From Treponema sp. J25 (GTDB lineage: Bacteria; Spirochaetota; Spirochaetia; Treponematales; Breznakiellaceae), in contig NZ_PTQW01000010.1 in assembly GCF_004343725.1 (NCBI RefSeq), positions 88,261 through 152,260 on the forward strand: a DNA stretch of 64,000 bases, given 5' to 3'. Positions 26,943 through 36,879 of this stretch are shown in pieces (the first letter of the stretch is position 1; each line of letters starts with the position of its first letter). The position numbers were made by a program, and so were the translations under genes. The notes beneath the pieces were generated by a model, which searched no databases, was not told where the DNA came from, and saw only the letters and a list, made by a program, of their open reading frames with translations.

Positions 26943-28441
26943 AAAGTTTGAGCGATTACACCAGTAGTACCGCTGCAACGGAACTGTATGCCTTTCTTGC
27001 GGAGCTTGTGGTCAATGAAGAGGTAACCAGTTTTTCCCAACTCATGGAACTGGTGGAAAAACTCCCCCGGGATAACCGTTTTATGGCGGTAATCCCCCGC
27101 ATTTTTAAGCTTATTCAAAAACTCCAGTGGGGCTTCTTTCGGGATATCGATCCTGAACAGTATCCCAAGATATGGAAAGAGGTGGTGGTTCCCCATCCCG
27201 AATTTAAGCAGTGCGGGGACTTAAAACGGAACCTGACTATTTCTGATATCTATGTGGGGATTCTGGATCTCCATGGGTATACACGGTTTTGTGAAAAAAA
27301 TAAGAATAACCTTTCCATGTTGCAGATGCTGGACGACCTGATTCAGGTAGATCTTTTGAATATTGCCAAAAAGTATAATGTGGTGTTCCAGCGACGCCAG
27401 GGGGACGAAATGGTACTGGTGGGGGCTTCCGCGGCGGATGTCCTGGCGGTTACCCTCCTGGTGATTCAAGCCTTTTCTAAGCAGCGAACCATCCATTTTA
27501 AGGGTGATGATGCATTGCGGACCGGTAACAGTGTGATCCTGGAAGAAATGCATGTTTCTGCGGGCATTGCGGGGGGTAAGAAATTTACCCCCTTTATTAT
27601 CACCAAGGATGGGGATCTTTCCGGCGGCGTTATCAATACGGCGGCCCGGCTTCAGGGTCGGGCAAATGAGCTATCCAGTACCCGTTCCTGTATTATTGTG
27701 AGTAGAACCGTCTACAGCAGTTTTGTCTCCGAGATGAAAGTTTCCCCCCATCCCTTCTTTTCTAAGGTCGAGGTAAAATTCTTTGACTCCGGCTGGATCA
27801 GTTTTAAAGGTATTTCGGTGGCGGTCCACGAGGTGCTGTTTACGAGTCAGGATATGAACCGCCTGCTGTACGAAGAGCAATTCCAGAGCCTGTATAAAGC
27901 CATCGACAACGGGGCATGGAAAGATGGGATTTTTATCTCCCTTATGCATCTTTTAATGAAGATCTTTAAGGTTATCCCCAAATTTCGAATTACCGTAAGC
28001 CTCCATGGGAAAAACGAGGTGTTAGAAAATGAGGATTGTATCAAACTTGCCCAGGATACGGCGAACCTGTTTCGGATAACCCAGAACTACGGAGCCGCCA
28101 TTGCTTCCCTGGGGCGCCTTGTGGAATGCATCGAGGCGATCCCTAACTTTGACCGTCTCTGTCTCGAGTATAGCCGCTGTATTTATGCAGCCTACAAAGA
28201 TGTTCAAGAAGAATTCGAAAAACGGGTGGAAGAAAAAATAGAAGAAAAAATTCCCCAGGTCTTGCCTGCAAAATATAAGGCCGCCTATGAGGAAGGAAAA
28301 CGGGGCGCAGAGATTTATCAGAAATTAAAGGACCGGGTATTTCAAACCCTCACGCCTCTTGAACTATCTCTTCTCTGGTCCTCCGTGGTTGACGGGACCT
28401 TGAAAAACAAGGAAATATCGATTCATTCGGGAAAGAAATAA
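26939..28441 (+). CDS. Class III adenylate/guanylate cyclase-domain protein
   Basis: A 500-residue protein with a class III cyclase homology domain at about residues 100-280. The two metal-binding aspartates are present: D110 in ILDLHGYTRF and D156 in RRQGDEMV. The transition-state Asn and Arg are in GGVINTAARLQGRA, so catalysis is plausible. The flanking regions are helical. The start at 26939 overlaps the DUF4954 stop and follows GGAG; an ATG at 26924 is also open. The pairing with DUF4954 suggests shared regulation. The nucleotide product cannot be fixed by eye. Confidence 0.82.
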   Translation: MKSLSDYTSSTAATELYAFLAELVVNEEVTSFSQLMELVEKLPRDNRFMAVIPRIFKLIQKLQWGFFRDIDPEQYPKIWKEVVVPHPEFKQCGDLKRNLTISDIYVGILDLHGYTRFCEKNKNNLSMLQMLDDLIQVDLLNIAKKYNVVFQRRQGDEMVLVGASAADVLAVTLLVIQAFSKQRTIHFKGDDALRTGNSVILEEMHVSAGIAGGKKFTPFIITKDGDLSGGVINTAARLQGRANELSSTRSCIIVSRTVYSSFVSEMKVSPHPFFSKVEVKFFDSGWISFKGISVAVHEVLFTSQDMNRLLYEEQFQSLYKAIDNGAWKDGIFISLMHLLMKIFKVIPKFRITVSLHGKNEVLENEDCIKLAQDTANLFRITQNYGAAIASLGRLVECIEAIPNFDRLCLEYSRCIYAAYKDVQEEFEKRVEEKIEEKIPQVLPAKYKAAYEEGKRGAEIYQKLKDRVFQTLTPLELSLLWSSVVDGTLKNKEISIHSGKK

Positions 28442-28508
28442 CCCCGGGGGGACCTTTACTGTTTTTTCCTTTCTCGAATTTTCGAAAACCGGTAGAGGGT
28501 TCCATTCC

Positions 28509-29954
28509 TTATGCAATGCTATCTTTTGCTATGTTGAGGATTTTCGTCTCTGCCCCCAGGGCAAGACCCTGGTCTCGCTGCATTGGATTCACAATAAGGA
28601 TGCTGTCGGATCGATCAAGAGAAAAGAACGGTTTTTCCGCAGGATAGCCTTCCCCTCGTTTTGCGGAAAACGCTACCCGTCCCGAAGGGCCGCAGAGGAT
28701 AAAGCGGGTTCGGCCTGCCTTGTTAAGCATGGGTTCTGAAACAACGCGGAAGGGTCCCAGCAATGTGGGATCCTTCGTCGTAGTGGGCAAGGGGGGGGCT
28801 CCCGGATCAGGGATTTGCGTCGCTTCCTTTCCTGTCGCTCCCTTTTTTATAGCAGTCACCGTATCGGGAAAAAGGTCCTTTCCATCGTCCAATAATAGTT
28901 CCTTTTTTTGAAACACAAAGGCCGTGGTTTTAATCAGGTCTTTATTCAGGCCGAGCCGCTGGGCAAGGAGACGGGTAGTGGAGGGGAGAAAACTGCGGAA
29001 ATGGCTATGGCAGGTCTGGTTGGAACCCGTGAGGGCTGGGCAGGAAGCGGTATAGAAACAGGGGGCCCAAATCTCCAGGGTATCGATGGTAAGGAGCCGG
29101 TCTCGCAGAGCAAGGGCTTCCCGGCTACTGGTCATGGTGGCCGGTTCTAGGATGATAAGAAGCCCCCCCCCTCTTAAAAGGGAGAGTACCCCCATAAGAA
29201 AGGCGAAGCGACGGTCAATGCGATCTTCCCTATCGGGCCACAGTTCATTGAGGACATGCCCAAGGAAAACGACGTCATACTGTCCCTGAGGAAGAGGGTC
29301 CTCTCCTGCTTTCCAGAGGGGAACCCCCTGGTAGGTGTATCCTGCCTGCTGGGCGAGAAAAGCCCCTATCTCTACCGCTTCTGAACTCCGGTCACAGGCG
29401 GTAATATGGATAGGGGTGTCACTGCCCCGGCTCCGAAGCCAATCGGCCACGGCAATGCTCCCCGGTGCGGGGCCAGCACCCACATCAAGGATACGGATCG
29501 GCTCGGAGGGTACGGTTTTCAGTATGTTCCCGGAGGTAGCTTCGTTTTCCCAGGCCTTTCTGGCTTCTACCATATTGAGCATTCCCTCTACCTGGGCTCG
29601 AGAGATAAACCAGTAGAATAAAAGGTAACTTCCCAGTAGGGCCCTTTCCTGCATATATGAGCGACCCACCAGATCTCGGTTTCCCGTGAGACCTCGCTGG
29701 AGAGTGAGTAGGTCCTTTTGCACCGCTTCAATTTCTATGGGTGTAAGGGGCCCCTGCCACTGGCGAGAGCGGAGCGTGTTTTGCAGAGAACCTAACCAAT
29801 CGGCCATATCGTTGTGTGACCGATGCTCCCCTGAGGTGTAGCGGACACGATGGGGCTCCCTCAAGGCTCGCCAGATGGCCCGGCAGAGCCCTTCCCAGCG
29901 GCCGGTGGCCCTCTGAAACAAAGGGACATTAGTCTGTTGGGTGTTTTTCCCCAT
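28509..29954 (-). CDS. Rsm22-like small-ribosomal-subunit methyltransferase
   Basis: About 481 residues resembling the Rsm22 family. A SAM-binding core is visible (IRILDVGAGPAPGSIAVADWL, then ITACDRSSEA and DVVFLGHVLNELW). A later cysteine cluster, APCFYTASCPALTGSNQTC, fits the metal-binding cysteines of that family. The start at 29954 is chosen because GGAG lies nine bases before it; an ATG at 29999 lacks a site. It is downstream of copZ and pepT on the same strand. A role in ribosome assembly is inferred from the family. Confidence 0.75.
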   Translation of the reverse strand: MGKNTQQTNVPLFQRATGRWEGLCRAIWRALREPHRVRYTSGEHRSHNDMADWLGSLQNTLRSRQWQGPLTPIEIEAVQKDLLTLQRGLTGNRDLVGRSYMQERALLGSYLLFYWFISRAQVEGMLNMVEARKAWENEATSGNILKTVPSEPIRILDVGAGPAPGSIAVADWLRSRGSDTPIHITACDRSSEAVEIGAFLAQQAGYTYQGVPLWKAGEDPLPQGQYDVVFLGHVLNELWPDREDRIDRRFAFLMGVLSLLRGGGLLIILEPATMTSSREALALRDRLLTIDTLEIWAPCFYTASCPALTGSNQTCHSHFRSFLPSTTRLLAQRLGLNKDLIKTTAFVFQKKELLLDDGKDLFPDTVTAIKKGATGKEATQIPDPGAPPLPTTTKDPTLLGPFRVVSEPMLNKAGRTRFILCGPSGRVAFSAKRGEGYPAEKPFFSLDRSDSILIVNPMQRDQGLALGAETKILNIAKDSIA

Positions 29955-30062
29955 GCAGTGGTCTCCGTTACCCATGGATTTGTGTATGCGGTCGGTCATA
30001 GCCAGGGCGGGGCGTTTTTCTCTTTTATTACCCTTTGTGGGGGAATCTTTGGGGTAACCTTT

Positions 30063-30266
30063 TTACTGAATGGGTTTAGCCGTATATCCCGCATCGGCAA
30101 TGGTCGAAATGATTTCTTCCGCCGGCGCTTCCGATTCCACTTCTACCCGTTTGCCCGCCACATCGATGGACCATGCCTGAGCCTTGCCCCATTCTTTTAA
30201 TGATGCTTCGATATGCATCTTGCAGTGATTGCAACTCATATCGGGAACAGAAAAGACATATTTCAT
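30063..30266 (-). CDS. Heavy-metal-associated (CopZ-like) metallochaperone
   Basis: A 67-residue single HMA domain. The metal-binding loop MSCNHC (MxCxxC) near residue 10 and the fold pattern VEVESEAPAEEIISTIADAGY match CopZ/Atx1 chaperones, which carry Cu(I) or similar soft metals. AAGGAG precedes the ATG. No copper ATPase lies next to it; it sits between pepT and the Rsm22-like gene. Confidence 0.9.
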   Translation of the reverse strand: MKYVFSVPDMSCNHCKMHIEASLKEWGKAQAWSIDVAGKRVEVESEAPAEEIISTIADAGYTAKPIQ

Positions 30267-30324
30267 AGGATCACTCCTTCTACATACAATATTGTACTGG
30301 GCCGAGGGCCCGCTCTTCCCTCTT

Positions 30325-31605
30325 CTATTTTTTTGCCCACAGTTGCACCAGTTCTATCAGGGTGCGGGTTGCCACGACCATGTCCGAAAGGCTTACCCAT
30401 TCGGTCCGGCTGTGAAAGTTGTGTCCCCCGGTGTAAATGTTGGGGGTCGGTATGCCCATTTCGGTAAGCCGGGACCCATCGGTTCCACCTCGGATGGGCT
30501 TTAAGTAGGGTTCTACGCCGGCCTTTCGGGCTGCTTCCATAAGCAGGGCCAGGACTTCGGGCCGTTCATCAATCTTTTGTTTCATGTTTCGATACTGGAA
30601 TTGGGGACGAACCTCCACCCGTCCGCCGGGGAATTGGGCTTCCACGGTCTTTGCAAAGCTTTCGAGGGCCCCAAGCCGCCGTTCCATTTCCTTTTCATCA
30701 AAGTCTCGAAGGTAAATCTCCAGAGAAGCCTCTTCCAGGTCTCCCTTTATTTCGATGGGGCAATAATACCCGTAGTAGCCATCGGTGGCTTCGGGGCTTT
30801 CTGAGCGGGGTAACAGGGTGGCGTAGGTAGCCGCCATGAGGGTGGCATTGGCAAGTTTCCCTCGGGCCTGCCCTATGTGAATCGCCTTGCCGTGAAAGTA
30901 CACGTCCGCCTTGTAGGCGGTAAAACATTCGGCCTCTATTTCTCCCGCCGGTCCTCCATCGAGGGTGTAAAAGGCAGTGGCCCTCATGTGTTCCCGGGGG
31001 AACTCGGGGAGCCCCTTGCCGGTTTCTTCGTCGGGGGAAAACACTATTTCGAGGGGCCCATGGGGCACTTCCGGATGGTTTTTAAGGTACCGGAGAAGGG
31101 TCATGATTTCGGCGATTCCTGCCTTGTCATCGGCCCCTAAAAGGGTGGTCCCATCGGTATGGATGATGGTATCCCCGATGCGCTCTGCCAGGGCTTCATC
31201 GCTGGTAGGATCCAGAACCACCCCGTCCTGAAGGGTAATTCGCTCGCCCTGATAGTTTTCACAGACGATAGGGTGTACGTCCTTACCGGACACATCGCTT
31301 GCCGTGTCCATATGGGCAAGGAACCCAATGGTGGGGGCTCCTTCGTAGCCTTTGCTCGCCGGTAAGCGGCTAATCACATAGCAGTGATCCGTCAGCGTTA
31401 CTTCGGGAATACCGAGTTCCTGAAGTTCCTTTACCAGCAGTCGGGCCAGATCCCATTGGCCGGGGGTAGAAGGAGTTTCGGCAATATGGCGATCACTGGT
31501 GGTCCATATCTGGGCATAGCGAATAAAAGAAGAACGCAGGGATTCTACCAGTTCTGAATCTCCAAGGCGCTCCTTAAAAGTTTTGGGATTCTTCGTTGTT
31601 TTCAT
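30325..31605 (-). CDS. pepT: Peptidase T (tripeptide aminopeptidase)
   Basis: A 426-residue M20-family metallopeptidase that removes the N-terminal residue from tripeptides. Zinc ligands and catalytic residues are visible in FLAHMDTASD, LGADDKAG, SPDEETGKG, YTLDGG and the C-terminal GGHNFHS. The dimerisation insert lies between. Length and the N-terminal TPSTPGQWDLARLL segment match PepT. It is probably the first gene of a minus-strand unit with copZ and the Rsm22-like gene. Confidence 0.94.
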   Translation of the reverse strand: MKTTKNPKTFKERLGDSELVESLRSSFIRYAQIWTTSDRHIAETPSTPGQWDLARLLVKELQELGIPEVTLTDHCYVISRLPASKGYEGAPTIGFLAHMDTASDVSGKDVHPIVCENYQGERITLQDGVVLDPTSDEALAERIGDTIIHTDGTTLLGADDKAGIAEIMTLLRYLKNHPEVPHGPLEIVFSPDEETGKGLPEFPREHMRATAFYTLDGGPAGEIEAECFTAYKADVYFHGKAIHIGQARGKLANATLMAATYATLLPRSESPEATDGYYGYYCPIEIKGDLEEASLEIYLRDFDEKEMERRLGALESFAKTVEAQFPGGRVEVRPQFQYRNMKQKIDERPEVLALLMEAARKAGVEPYLKPIRGGTDGSRLTEMGIPTPNIYTGGHNFHSRTEWVSLSDMVVATRTLIELVQLWAKK

Positions 31606-31680
31606 ACATATATAATGCTGAATATTTTGGTCAGGGTAAAGAGGGAGGGGGCTAACTCCCTCTTTTGCCTCCTCCTCAAC

Positions 31681-34600
31681 CTAGGGATTAAAGCGGAACC
31701 AGCCGAAGTCAAAGGATGAGCCGGGCAAAAACACGAAGGAAAGGTTTAGCTTTTTCCCCCGAAAACTTGACGGCAGTTCTGCAAGGGGGAAGGTCTCTTC
31801 CCCATAGTCTTGGGTATGGGTAAATTCTACCAGTTGAACCGCTGTTTCTAAACCATCGCTGAACCGCAGATGAATGCTGTTTTTATCGGTCCGGGAACGG
31901 CCATAGATGGTGATGGACCGGGGAAGGGTTTCCTCAAAAAGAAGCTCCGTAAAGGTGATGGTAACGTTGTTGCCTATTTCTTCGATGCCCTGTTCGGCAA
32001 GGCGGAAACTATCTCCGTAGAGTTCGTCGTAGTCCAGAGCGCGTATAGTGGTAAAGGTGCGGTTCTGTTTTTCAAACACGAAGCCCTTGATGTGCATCTT
32101 CGCGGTGGTAACAAAATACAGGGATTGGAGTCCCCGAAGGCGTCGCTTTAACCGGTAGGTTTCTTCCTGATACACATTCCAGATGCTCTTTTTCTGGTAT
32201 ACCAGGTCCCCCAATAGGGTGCTCCCCGGTTTTTGTGGGTGTCCATCCCATACTTCAAGATGATAGGCTTCGTCATTCAACGTAAAGATTGGCAACATAA
32301 TGGTATCTGAACCGTGGGAACCAAAATCAAGGTCCCTGTAGCCGACGATGGTCATGCTGTCCCGGGCGGTGGCAATCCCCTGTTCGTTACCCGGCCCCAG
32401 GTCTCCGTTTGAATCATCATAGAGGCCCGCCGAAATGAACTGGTACGGGTCCTTGTGGAGGTTCCCGAATCCCCGGGCGGTAAATTCCAGTTGGGAGATA
32501 AGGCGCACCGTGTTAGTCCCGTTGGTGCTCATACATCGAACCCGGAACTCCCCATCTCCCCGGGGACGGACTATGGCCCGGTTCCCCTGGGGGTCTATCT
32601 TGGCCAGGGGGGTCTCGATACCGCTTGCGGTAACCACCGACCAGGAAAGGTCCTGGTAACTCGTGTTTGCCGGGTACAGGCGGGCTTCCAGGGTAGCCTC
32701 TGGACTCTCAGGTGTGAGATTCTGGTTCCCGTCCAAGAGCAGTAGTTCAATTTTCCTGAGGGGAATTTCCTCTTCATTTCCCGTATGAATGGGCCGGGGG
32801 CTGTTCCGTGCTATGACGTTGTAATGACAAAGGTCTTGCTTTTCTGAGGGAACGGCGGTAAGGGTAATAGTGGCCGCCTCTAATCCAGGACTATGCACCC
32901 TAATGGTAAGGGGGCCTACTTCCTTGGTGGCTCCCACTAGGGCCATAAGTTTGCCATTAAAAAGACGGCGACTGGTGCCTTTGTAGGAGTCGTAATCGGT
33001 GCTGTCCCCATTATCAAGTCCGATGAGTCGACCCGCACCGGTCACTTCCACCATTACCCGGTTGCTGGCATTTTCTACAGGGTTGCCTGCGGCATCTTCC
33101 ATGCTGATGGTGACAAACAGGAGGTCTCTGCCGTCTGCTTCAAGATACGGTTTAGAAGGAGAAAGGATTATTCGGGCGGGATCCCCAAAGGAACGACGGA
33201 CGGCCCTTGCGATACATCGACCTGTTTCATCATATGCCAGGGCTACCAGTTCTCCCGGTTCGTAGGGGATTTTCCATGTGGCTACCTGATCCGTTCCCTG
33301 GTGGTGGTCTATATCCTTAGTTCCGATACATCGGCCGTTACAATACAGGGCAATCCGGGGCGCATTGGAACAGACCCGGACATCGATGAGTTGTCCCGGA
33401 TTCCAGTCCCAGTAGGGGAATATGTGGATCATCGGTGCCCTTTTGTAATCGGTCCATGCGGCTTGATAAATATAGTAGGAATCTTTAGGAAAGGCGGCCG
33501 TGTCAATCTGCCCAAAGTAGGAATTCTTAGTGTGATAGGGAGTGGGTTCGCCGATATAATCAAAGCCGCTCCAGATAAACATCCCCAGGGAAAAGGGCGT
33601 ATCCCGGTCAGCGGCGATACAGGCTTCGTGGGAACGGGCTCCCCAACTGGTGGGGCTATTCCCCAGGGCAGAACACTGCTGGTCTACCTCAGCGAGGATG
33701 GTGCATTCATAGGGGAAGTGATACACCCCCCTGCTTTGAACCACCGAGGCGGTTTCACTGCCATAGATTACCCAGTGGGGGTACCTGCGGTGGTGTTCCT
33801 GGTAGTATTTTTCCGCATAGTTATACCCCGCGTAGGTAAGAATATCCGCACACTTTTGGGCATTTTCCCAGGGCATAAAATTAGAACCAATGGTAACCGG
33901 CGCATTCCCTTTGGGATCGTGACGGCGAACCTCCTGTAACAAGAGCCAGGTGAGTTCCTGTCCCCGTTGGTCTGCGTGGGTATCGTAAATTTCATTACCG
34001 ATACTCCACATCAAAAGACTCGGATGGTTCCGATCCCGGCGAATCCAGCTTGCCACGTCTTTTGCGTACCACTGAGGGAAAAACCGGGCGTAGTCGTAGG
34101 AAGTTTTGGGGCGTTCCCACATGTCAAAGGCTTCTGAAAGGATAAAAAAGCCCATTTCATCGGCCAGGTCCATCAGGGCCGGGGCACACATGTTGTGGGC
34201 AGTCCGGATGGCGTTTACCCCCATCTTTTTAAGGAGGCCCAGGCGATACCGCATAGCTTCTTTATTAAAGGCTGCCCCCAGAGCGCCCAGGTCATGGTGT
34301 TCGCAGGTACCATGGAGTTTTAAGGGAACCCCGTTTACAAAAAGCCCTTTTTCGGGGTCAAAGTTCAAAGTTCGGAAACCGATGGAATTTCGCTGTACTT
34401 CGATACACTGGCCGGTACTATCTAATAGGCGCGTTTCCAGGGTATACAGGTGGGGAGTATCGGGGCTCCAGAGAAGGGGATTCTGGACCCGGAATTGTTG
34501 GGTATCCCGATTCATCAGGGGCAGGAGGGGCCGTTTGCTGGTAGCAATACACTTTCCCTGATACGAGAGTCGATGTTCCAGTTCCAGGTTTGACTGAGGG

Positions 34601-35184
34601 GACCCTTCTCTTTCTGCAAAGATGGCGGTTTCTTCCTGTTTTGTTTTTGTTGCTTCCCAGGCAGGATTCCCCTGCACCAGTTCGGTTTCAATTTCTACAA
34701 GCCATTCTCCCTGAATCTGGCGTACCGTCACATATATCCCATGGGTGGGAATATAGGCCTGTCCTCGAGTCATGAGGTATACATCCCGGTATATCCCTGC
34801 GCCAGAATACCAGCGGCTATTGGGACTTTGATGCACTACCTTAAGGATTACCTCATTGGTTCCTTTTTTAAGGAAGGGAGTAATCTCGTGTTCAAAGGAG
34901 GAATACCCGTATTTCCACTGACCTGCCTCAAGGCCATTCACGTAGAGGGTGCTATCCATGTAAACCCCTTCAAAATAAAGGGCCACATGGCTGTTTTCAT
35001 CGCGATCTAAGGAAAAACGTTTCCGATACCAGCCAATACTGTCTTCGTAAAGTTTTGTGCTATCCTCGATAAGCCAATCGTGGGGAATTTCTACAGGAGA
35101 AAAGGGAAGCCCTTCCCAGGAGGTACCCCCCAGGGGCGTTTTTGCAAATTCCCAGCCATCGTTCCAAAGGTATTTCTGATTCAT
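31681..35184 (-). CDS. Glycoside hydrolase family 2, beta-galactosidase-like
   Basis: An 1167-residue GH2 enzyme with no signal peptide, so it acts inside the cell on imported oligosaccharides. Order: sugar-binding domain (NDGWEF, IPHDWLIED, GWYRKRF), Ig-like domain, TIM barrel, then long Ig-like C-terminal domains. The acid/base is Glu398 in WSIGNEIYD and the nucleophile Glu477 in IYGSETAS. The NHPSLLMWSIGNE signature is complete. GH2 covers beta-galactosidase, beta-mannosidase and beta-glucuronidase; the overall layout favours beta-galactosidase. AGGAG precedes the ATG. It sits beside the uronate locus but on the opposite strand. Confidence 0.87.
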   Translation of the reverse strand: MNQKYLWNDGWEFAKTPLGGTSWEGLPFSPVEIPHDWLIEDSTKLYEDSIGWYRKRFSLDRDENSHVALYFEGVYMDSTLYVNGLEAGQWKYGYSSFEHEITPFLKKGTNEVILKVVHQSPNSRWYSGAGIYRDVYLMTRGQAYIPTHGIYVTVRQIQGEWLVEIETELVQGNPAWEATKTKQEETAIFAEREGSPQSNLELEHRLSYQGKCIATSKRPLLPLMNRDTQQFRVQNPLLWSPDTPHLYTLETRLLDSTGQCIEVQRNSIGFRTLNFDPEKGLFVNGVPLKLHGTCEHHDLGALGAAFNKEAMRYRLGLLKKMGVNAIRTAHNMCAPALMDLADEMGFFILSEAFDMWERPKTSYDYARFFPQWYAKDVASWIRRDRNHPSLLMWSIGNEIYDTHADQRGQELTWLLLQEVRRHDPKGNAPVTIGSNFMPWENAQKCADILTYAGYNYAEKYYQEHHRRYPHWVIYGSETASVVQSRGVYHFPYECTILAEVDQQCSALGNSPTSWGARSHEACIAADRDTPFSLGMFIWSGFDYIGEPTPYHTKNSYFGQIDTAAFPKDSYYIYQAAWTDYKRAPMIHIFPYWDWNPGQLIDVRVCSNAPRIALYCNGRCIGTKDIDHHQGTDQVATWKIPYEPGELVALAYDETGRCIARAVRRSFGDPARIILSPSKPYLEADGRDLLFVTISMEDAAGNPVENASNRVMVEVTGAGRLIGLDNGDSTDYDSYKGTSRRLFNGKLMALVGATKEVGPLTIRVHSPGLEAATITLTAVPSEKQDLCHYNVIARNSPRPIHTGNEEEIPLRKIELLLLDGNQNLTPESPEATLEARLYPANTSYQDLSWSVVTASGIETPLAKIDPQGNRAIVRPRGDGEFRVRCMSTNGTNTVRLISQLEFTARGFGNLHKDPYQFISAGLYDDSNGDLGPGNEQGIATARDSMTIVGYRDLDFGSHGSDTIMLPIFTLNDEAYHLEVWDGHPQKPGSTLLGDLVYQKKSIWNVYQEETYRLKRRLRGLQSLYFVTTAKMHIKGFVFEKQNRTFTTIRALDYDELYGDSFRLAEQGIEEIGNNVTITFTELLFEETLPRSITIYGRSRTDKNSIHLRFSDGLETAVQLVEFTHTQDYGEETFPLAELPSSFRGKKLNLSFVFLPGSSFDFGWFRFNP

Positions 35185-35259
35185 ACAAGCTCCTATGAAA
35201 AATATGGGTGAATATCTTTTTATCCCGCGGGTCCCGAAAAGGCAGCGGTCATGTCAGTC

Positions 35260-35805
35260 TTATGTTCTGGAAGCAGGCCACTCCTTATAGCGGATCTTCC
35301 CTTCCTGGGCTTCTTCGTACCGGGCCATCATGAAAAGTAAGTCCGAAAGACGGTTCACATACCGCAGGGTTGGGCCGTCCACTGCTTCGGTATGAGACAG
35401 GGCAACGATGCGCCGTTCTGCCCGTCGGCAGATGCTGCGGCATATGTCGAGCCGGGCAGAGGCAGGGGTGGCCCCGGGAATCACAAAGCCTTTAAGGGGA
35501 ATTTCTGCTTCTAATTGGTGAACCAAACTGGTAAGGCGTTCCACATCCTCATCCGTCACGGGGTATATATAGGCTCCTGGCGTGGAGGTTGCCAAAGAGC
35601 CGGCCACCCTGAAGAGGTCCTCCTGTATGGTCTCGATAAGACCCTGTATGCGAAGGGTGTGCACCATATGGCGGGCATCTCCCAGAAAGGAATTGAGTTC
35701 GTCTATGGTACCGTAACTTTCTACACGAAGGGAATCTTTGGGTACCCGTTCACCCGACCACAGGCTTGTGGTCCCGTTATCGCCGGTTTTGGTGGATATG
35801 CTCAT
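35260..35805 (-). CDS. Cob(I)alamin adenosyltransferase, PduO type
   Basis: A 181-residue enzyme that makes adenosylcobalamin from cob(I)alamin and ATP. The N-terminal TKTGDNGTTSLWSGERVPKDS carries the ATP-binding motif, and the C-terminal CRRAERRIVALSH with NRLSDLLFMMAR is the family signature. GAGGTG precedes the ATG. No B12-dependent enzyme or cobalamin riboswitch was seen nearby. It is transcribed away from the sugar transporter. Confidence 0.93.
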   Translation of the reverse strand: MSISTKTGDNGTTSLWSGERVPKDSLRVESYGTIDELNSFLGDARHMVHTLRIQGLIETIQEDLFRVAGSLATSTPGAYIYPVTDEDVERLTSLVHQLEAEIPLKGFVIPGATPASARLDICRSICRRAERRIVALSHTEAVDGPTLRYVNRLSDLLFMMARYEEAQEGKIRYKEWPASRT

Positions 35806-35888
35806 GTCGACACCTCGTTAGGGTATTATGAGAACTTCCTGCTCCCTGTACAAGATGTAAAATTACAAGAAAAACCTGTAAAAATTGG

Positions 35889-35920
35889 TTGACAGGATAA
35901 AAGATATGCTAATATACTAG
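35889..35920 (+). promoter_or_regulatory. Promoter and GntR-type operator of the uronate transporter
   Basis: TTGACA (35889-35894), an 18-base spacer and TATACT (35913-35918). The dyad CTAATATACTAG (35909-35920) covers the -10 box. Bases from the -10 box through the ATG are identical to those before uxuA. A bound repressor would block RNA polymerase. The start codon is 7 bases beyond the -10 box. Confidence 0.75.
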
Positions 35921-35925
35921 TATCC

Positions 35926-36867
35926 ATGGATGGAACACAACGGACAATTAAATTGAGAAGGCGGGAGCAGTACTGGCGACGGTATTGGTCCCTGTATGCG
36001 ATGCTGTCGTTGCCATTGGTATATTTTTTCATCTTTCGGTATATACCAATGACCTATATCCAGATTGCCTTTAAAAACTACAGCATCGTGAGGAGTCCCT
36101 GGGAGATGCCCTGGGCGGGAAACTATGGGTTTGAATATTTTATTAAGGCCTTTGCAAACCGGGACTTTCTCAATGCCCTGCGGAATACCCTGATGCTCAA
36201 CTTGCTCGACCTGGTGATGGGCTTCCCCGCTCCTATTATTCTGGCCCTTATTCTGAACGAGCTTCCCTATAAACGGTTTAAGCGGGTAACGCAAACGATT
36301 GCGTATATGCCCCACTTCCTCTCCTGGGTTATCATTGCAGGAATGGCCCTTCAGTTGCTTGCTCCCACAAGCGGTCTTATCAATATTTGGTTGCAAAAGA
36401 TGGGGATTCAGCCTATTCCGTTCCTGAACCAGCCGGGTCACTGGGTGGGAACCTACGTGGTATTGGGAATCTGGCAAAGTGTGGGATGGAATACGATTAT
36501 ATATCTTGCGGCTATTACGAGTATCAATCCGGAACTCTATGAAGCGGCCGCCATCGATGGGGCGGGCCGTCTCCGGCGAATCTGGCATGTAACGTTGCCG
36601 GGTATTCGTTCCACTATTATTGTGCTCCTCATTCTTTCGTTAGGAAGGATCCTGGGAAGTGATTTTGATCGGCCCTTTGCCCTCCGGAATCCCCTGGTAA
36701 AAGATGTGTCCGATGTAATTTCTATCTTTGTATATAACTATGGGGTACGGGGGCTCCAGTTCTCCCTAACTACGGCGGTAGGATTGTTCCAATCGGTGGT
36801 AAGTGTAAGTTTCTTGCTTCTGGCGGATAAGCTCGCCAAAAAGTTTGGCGAACGGGGCATTGTGTAA
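35926..36867 (+). CDS. Sugar ABC transporter permease, LplB-like
   Basis: A 313-residue inner-membrane permease, about six transmembrane segments. The cytoplasmic EAA loop, ELYEAAAIDGAGRLRRIWHVTLPGI, matches carbohydrate permeases of the LplB/AguF group. The N-terminus (FRYIPMTYIQIAFKNYS) is typical. With its two partners it should import aldouronates or similar oligosaccharides; the ATPase is absent here, as is usual for this group, which shares a common ATPase. There is no Shine-Dalgarno, and the promoter position suggests a leaderless message. Confidence 0.92.
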   Translation: MDGTQRTIKLRRREQYWRRYWSLYAMLSLPLVYFFIFRYIPMTYIQIAFKNYSIVRSPWEMPWAGNYGFEYFIKAFANRDFLNALRNTLMLNLLDLVMGFPAPIILALILNELPYKRFKRVTQTIAYMPHFLSWVIIAGMALQLLAPTSGLINIWLQKMGIQPIPFLNQPGHWVGTYVVLGIWQSVGWNTIIYLAAITSINPELYEAAAIDGAGRLRRIWHVTLPGIRSTIIVLLILSLGRILGSDFDRPFALRNPLVKDVSDVISIFVYNYGVRGLQFSLTTAVGLFQSVVSVSFLLLADKLAKKFGERGIV

Positions 36868-36879
36868 TGGGGGAGTGCC

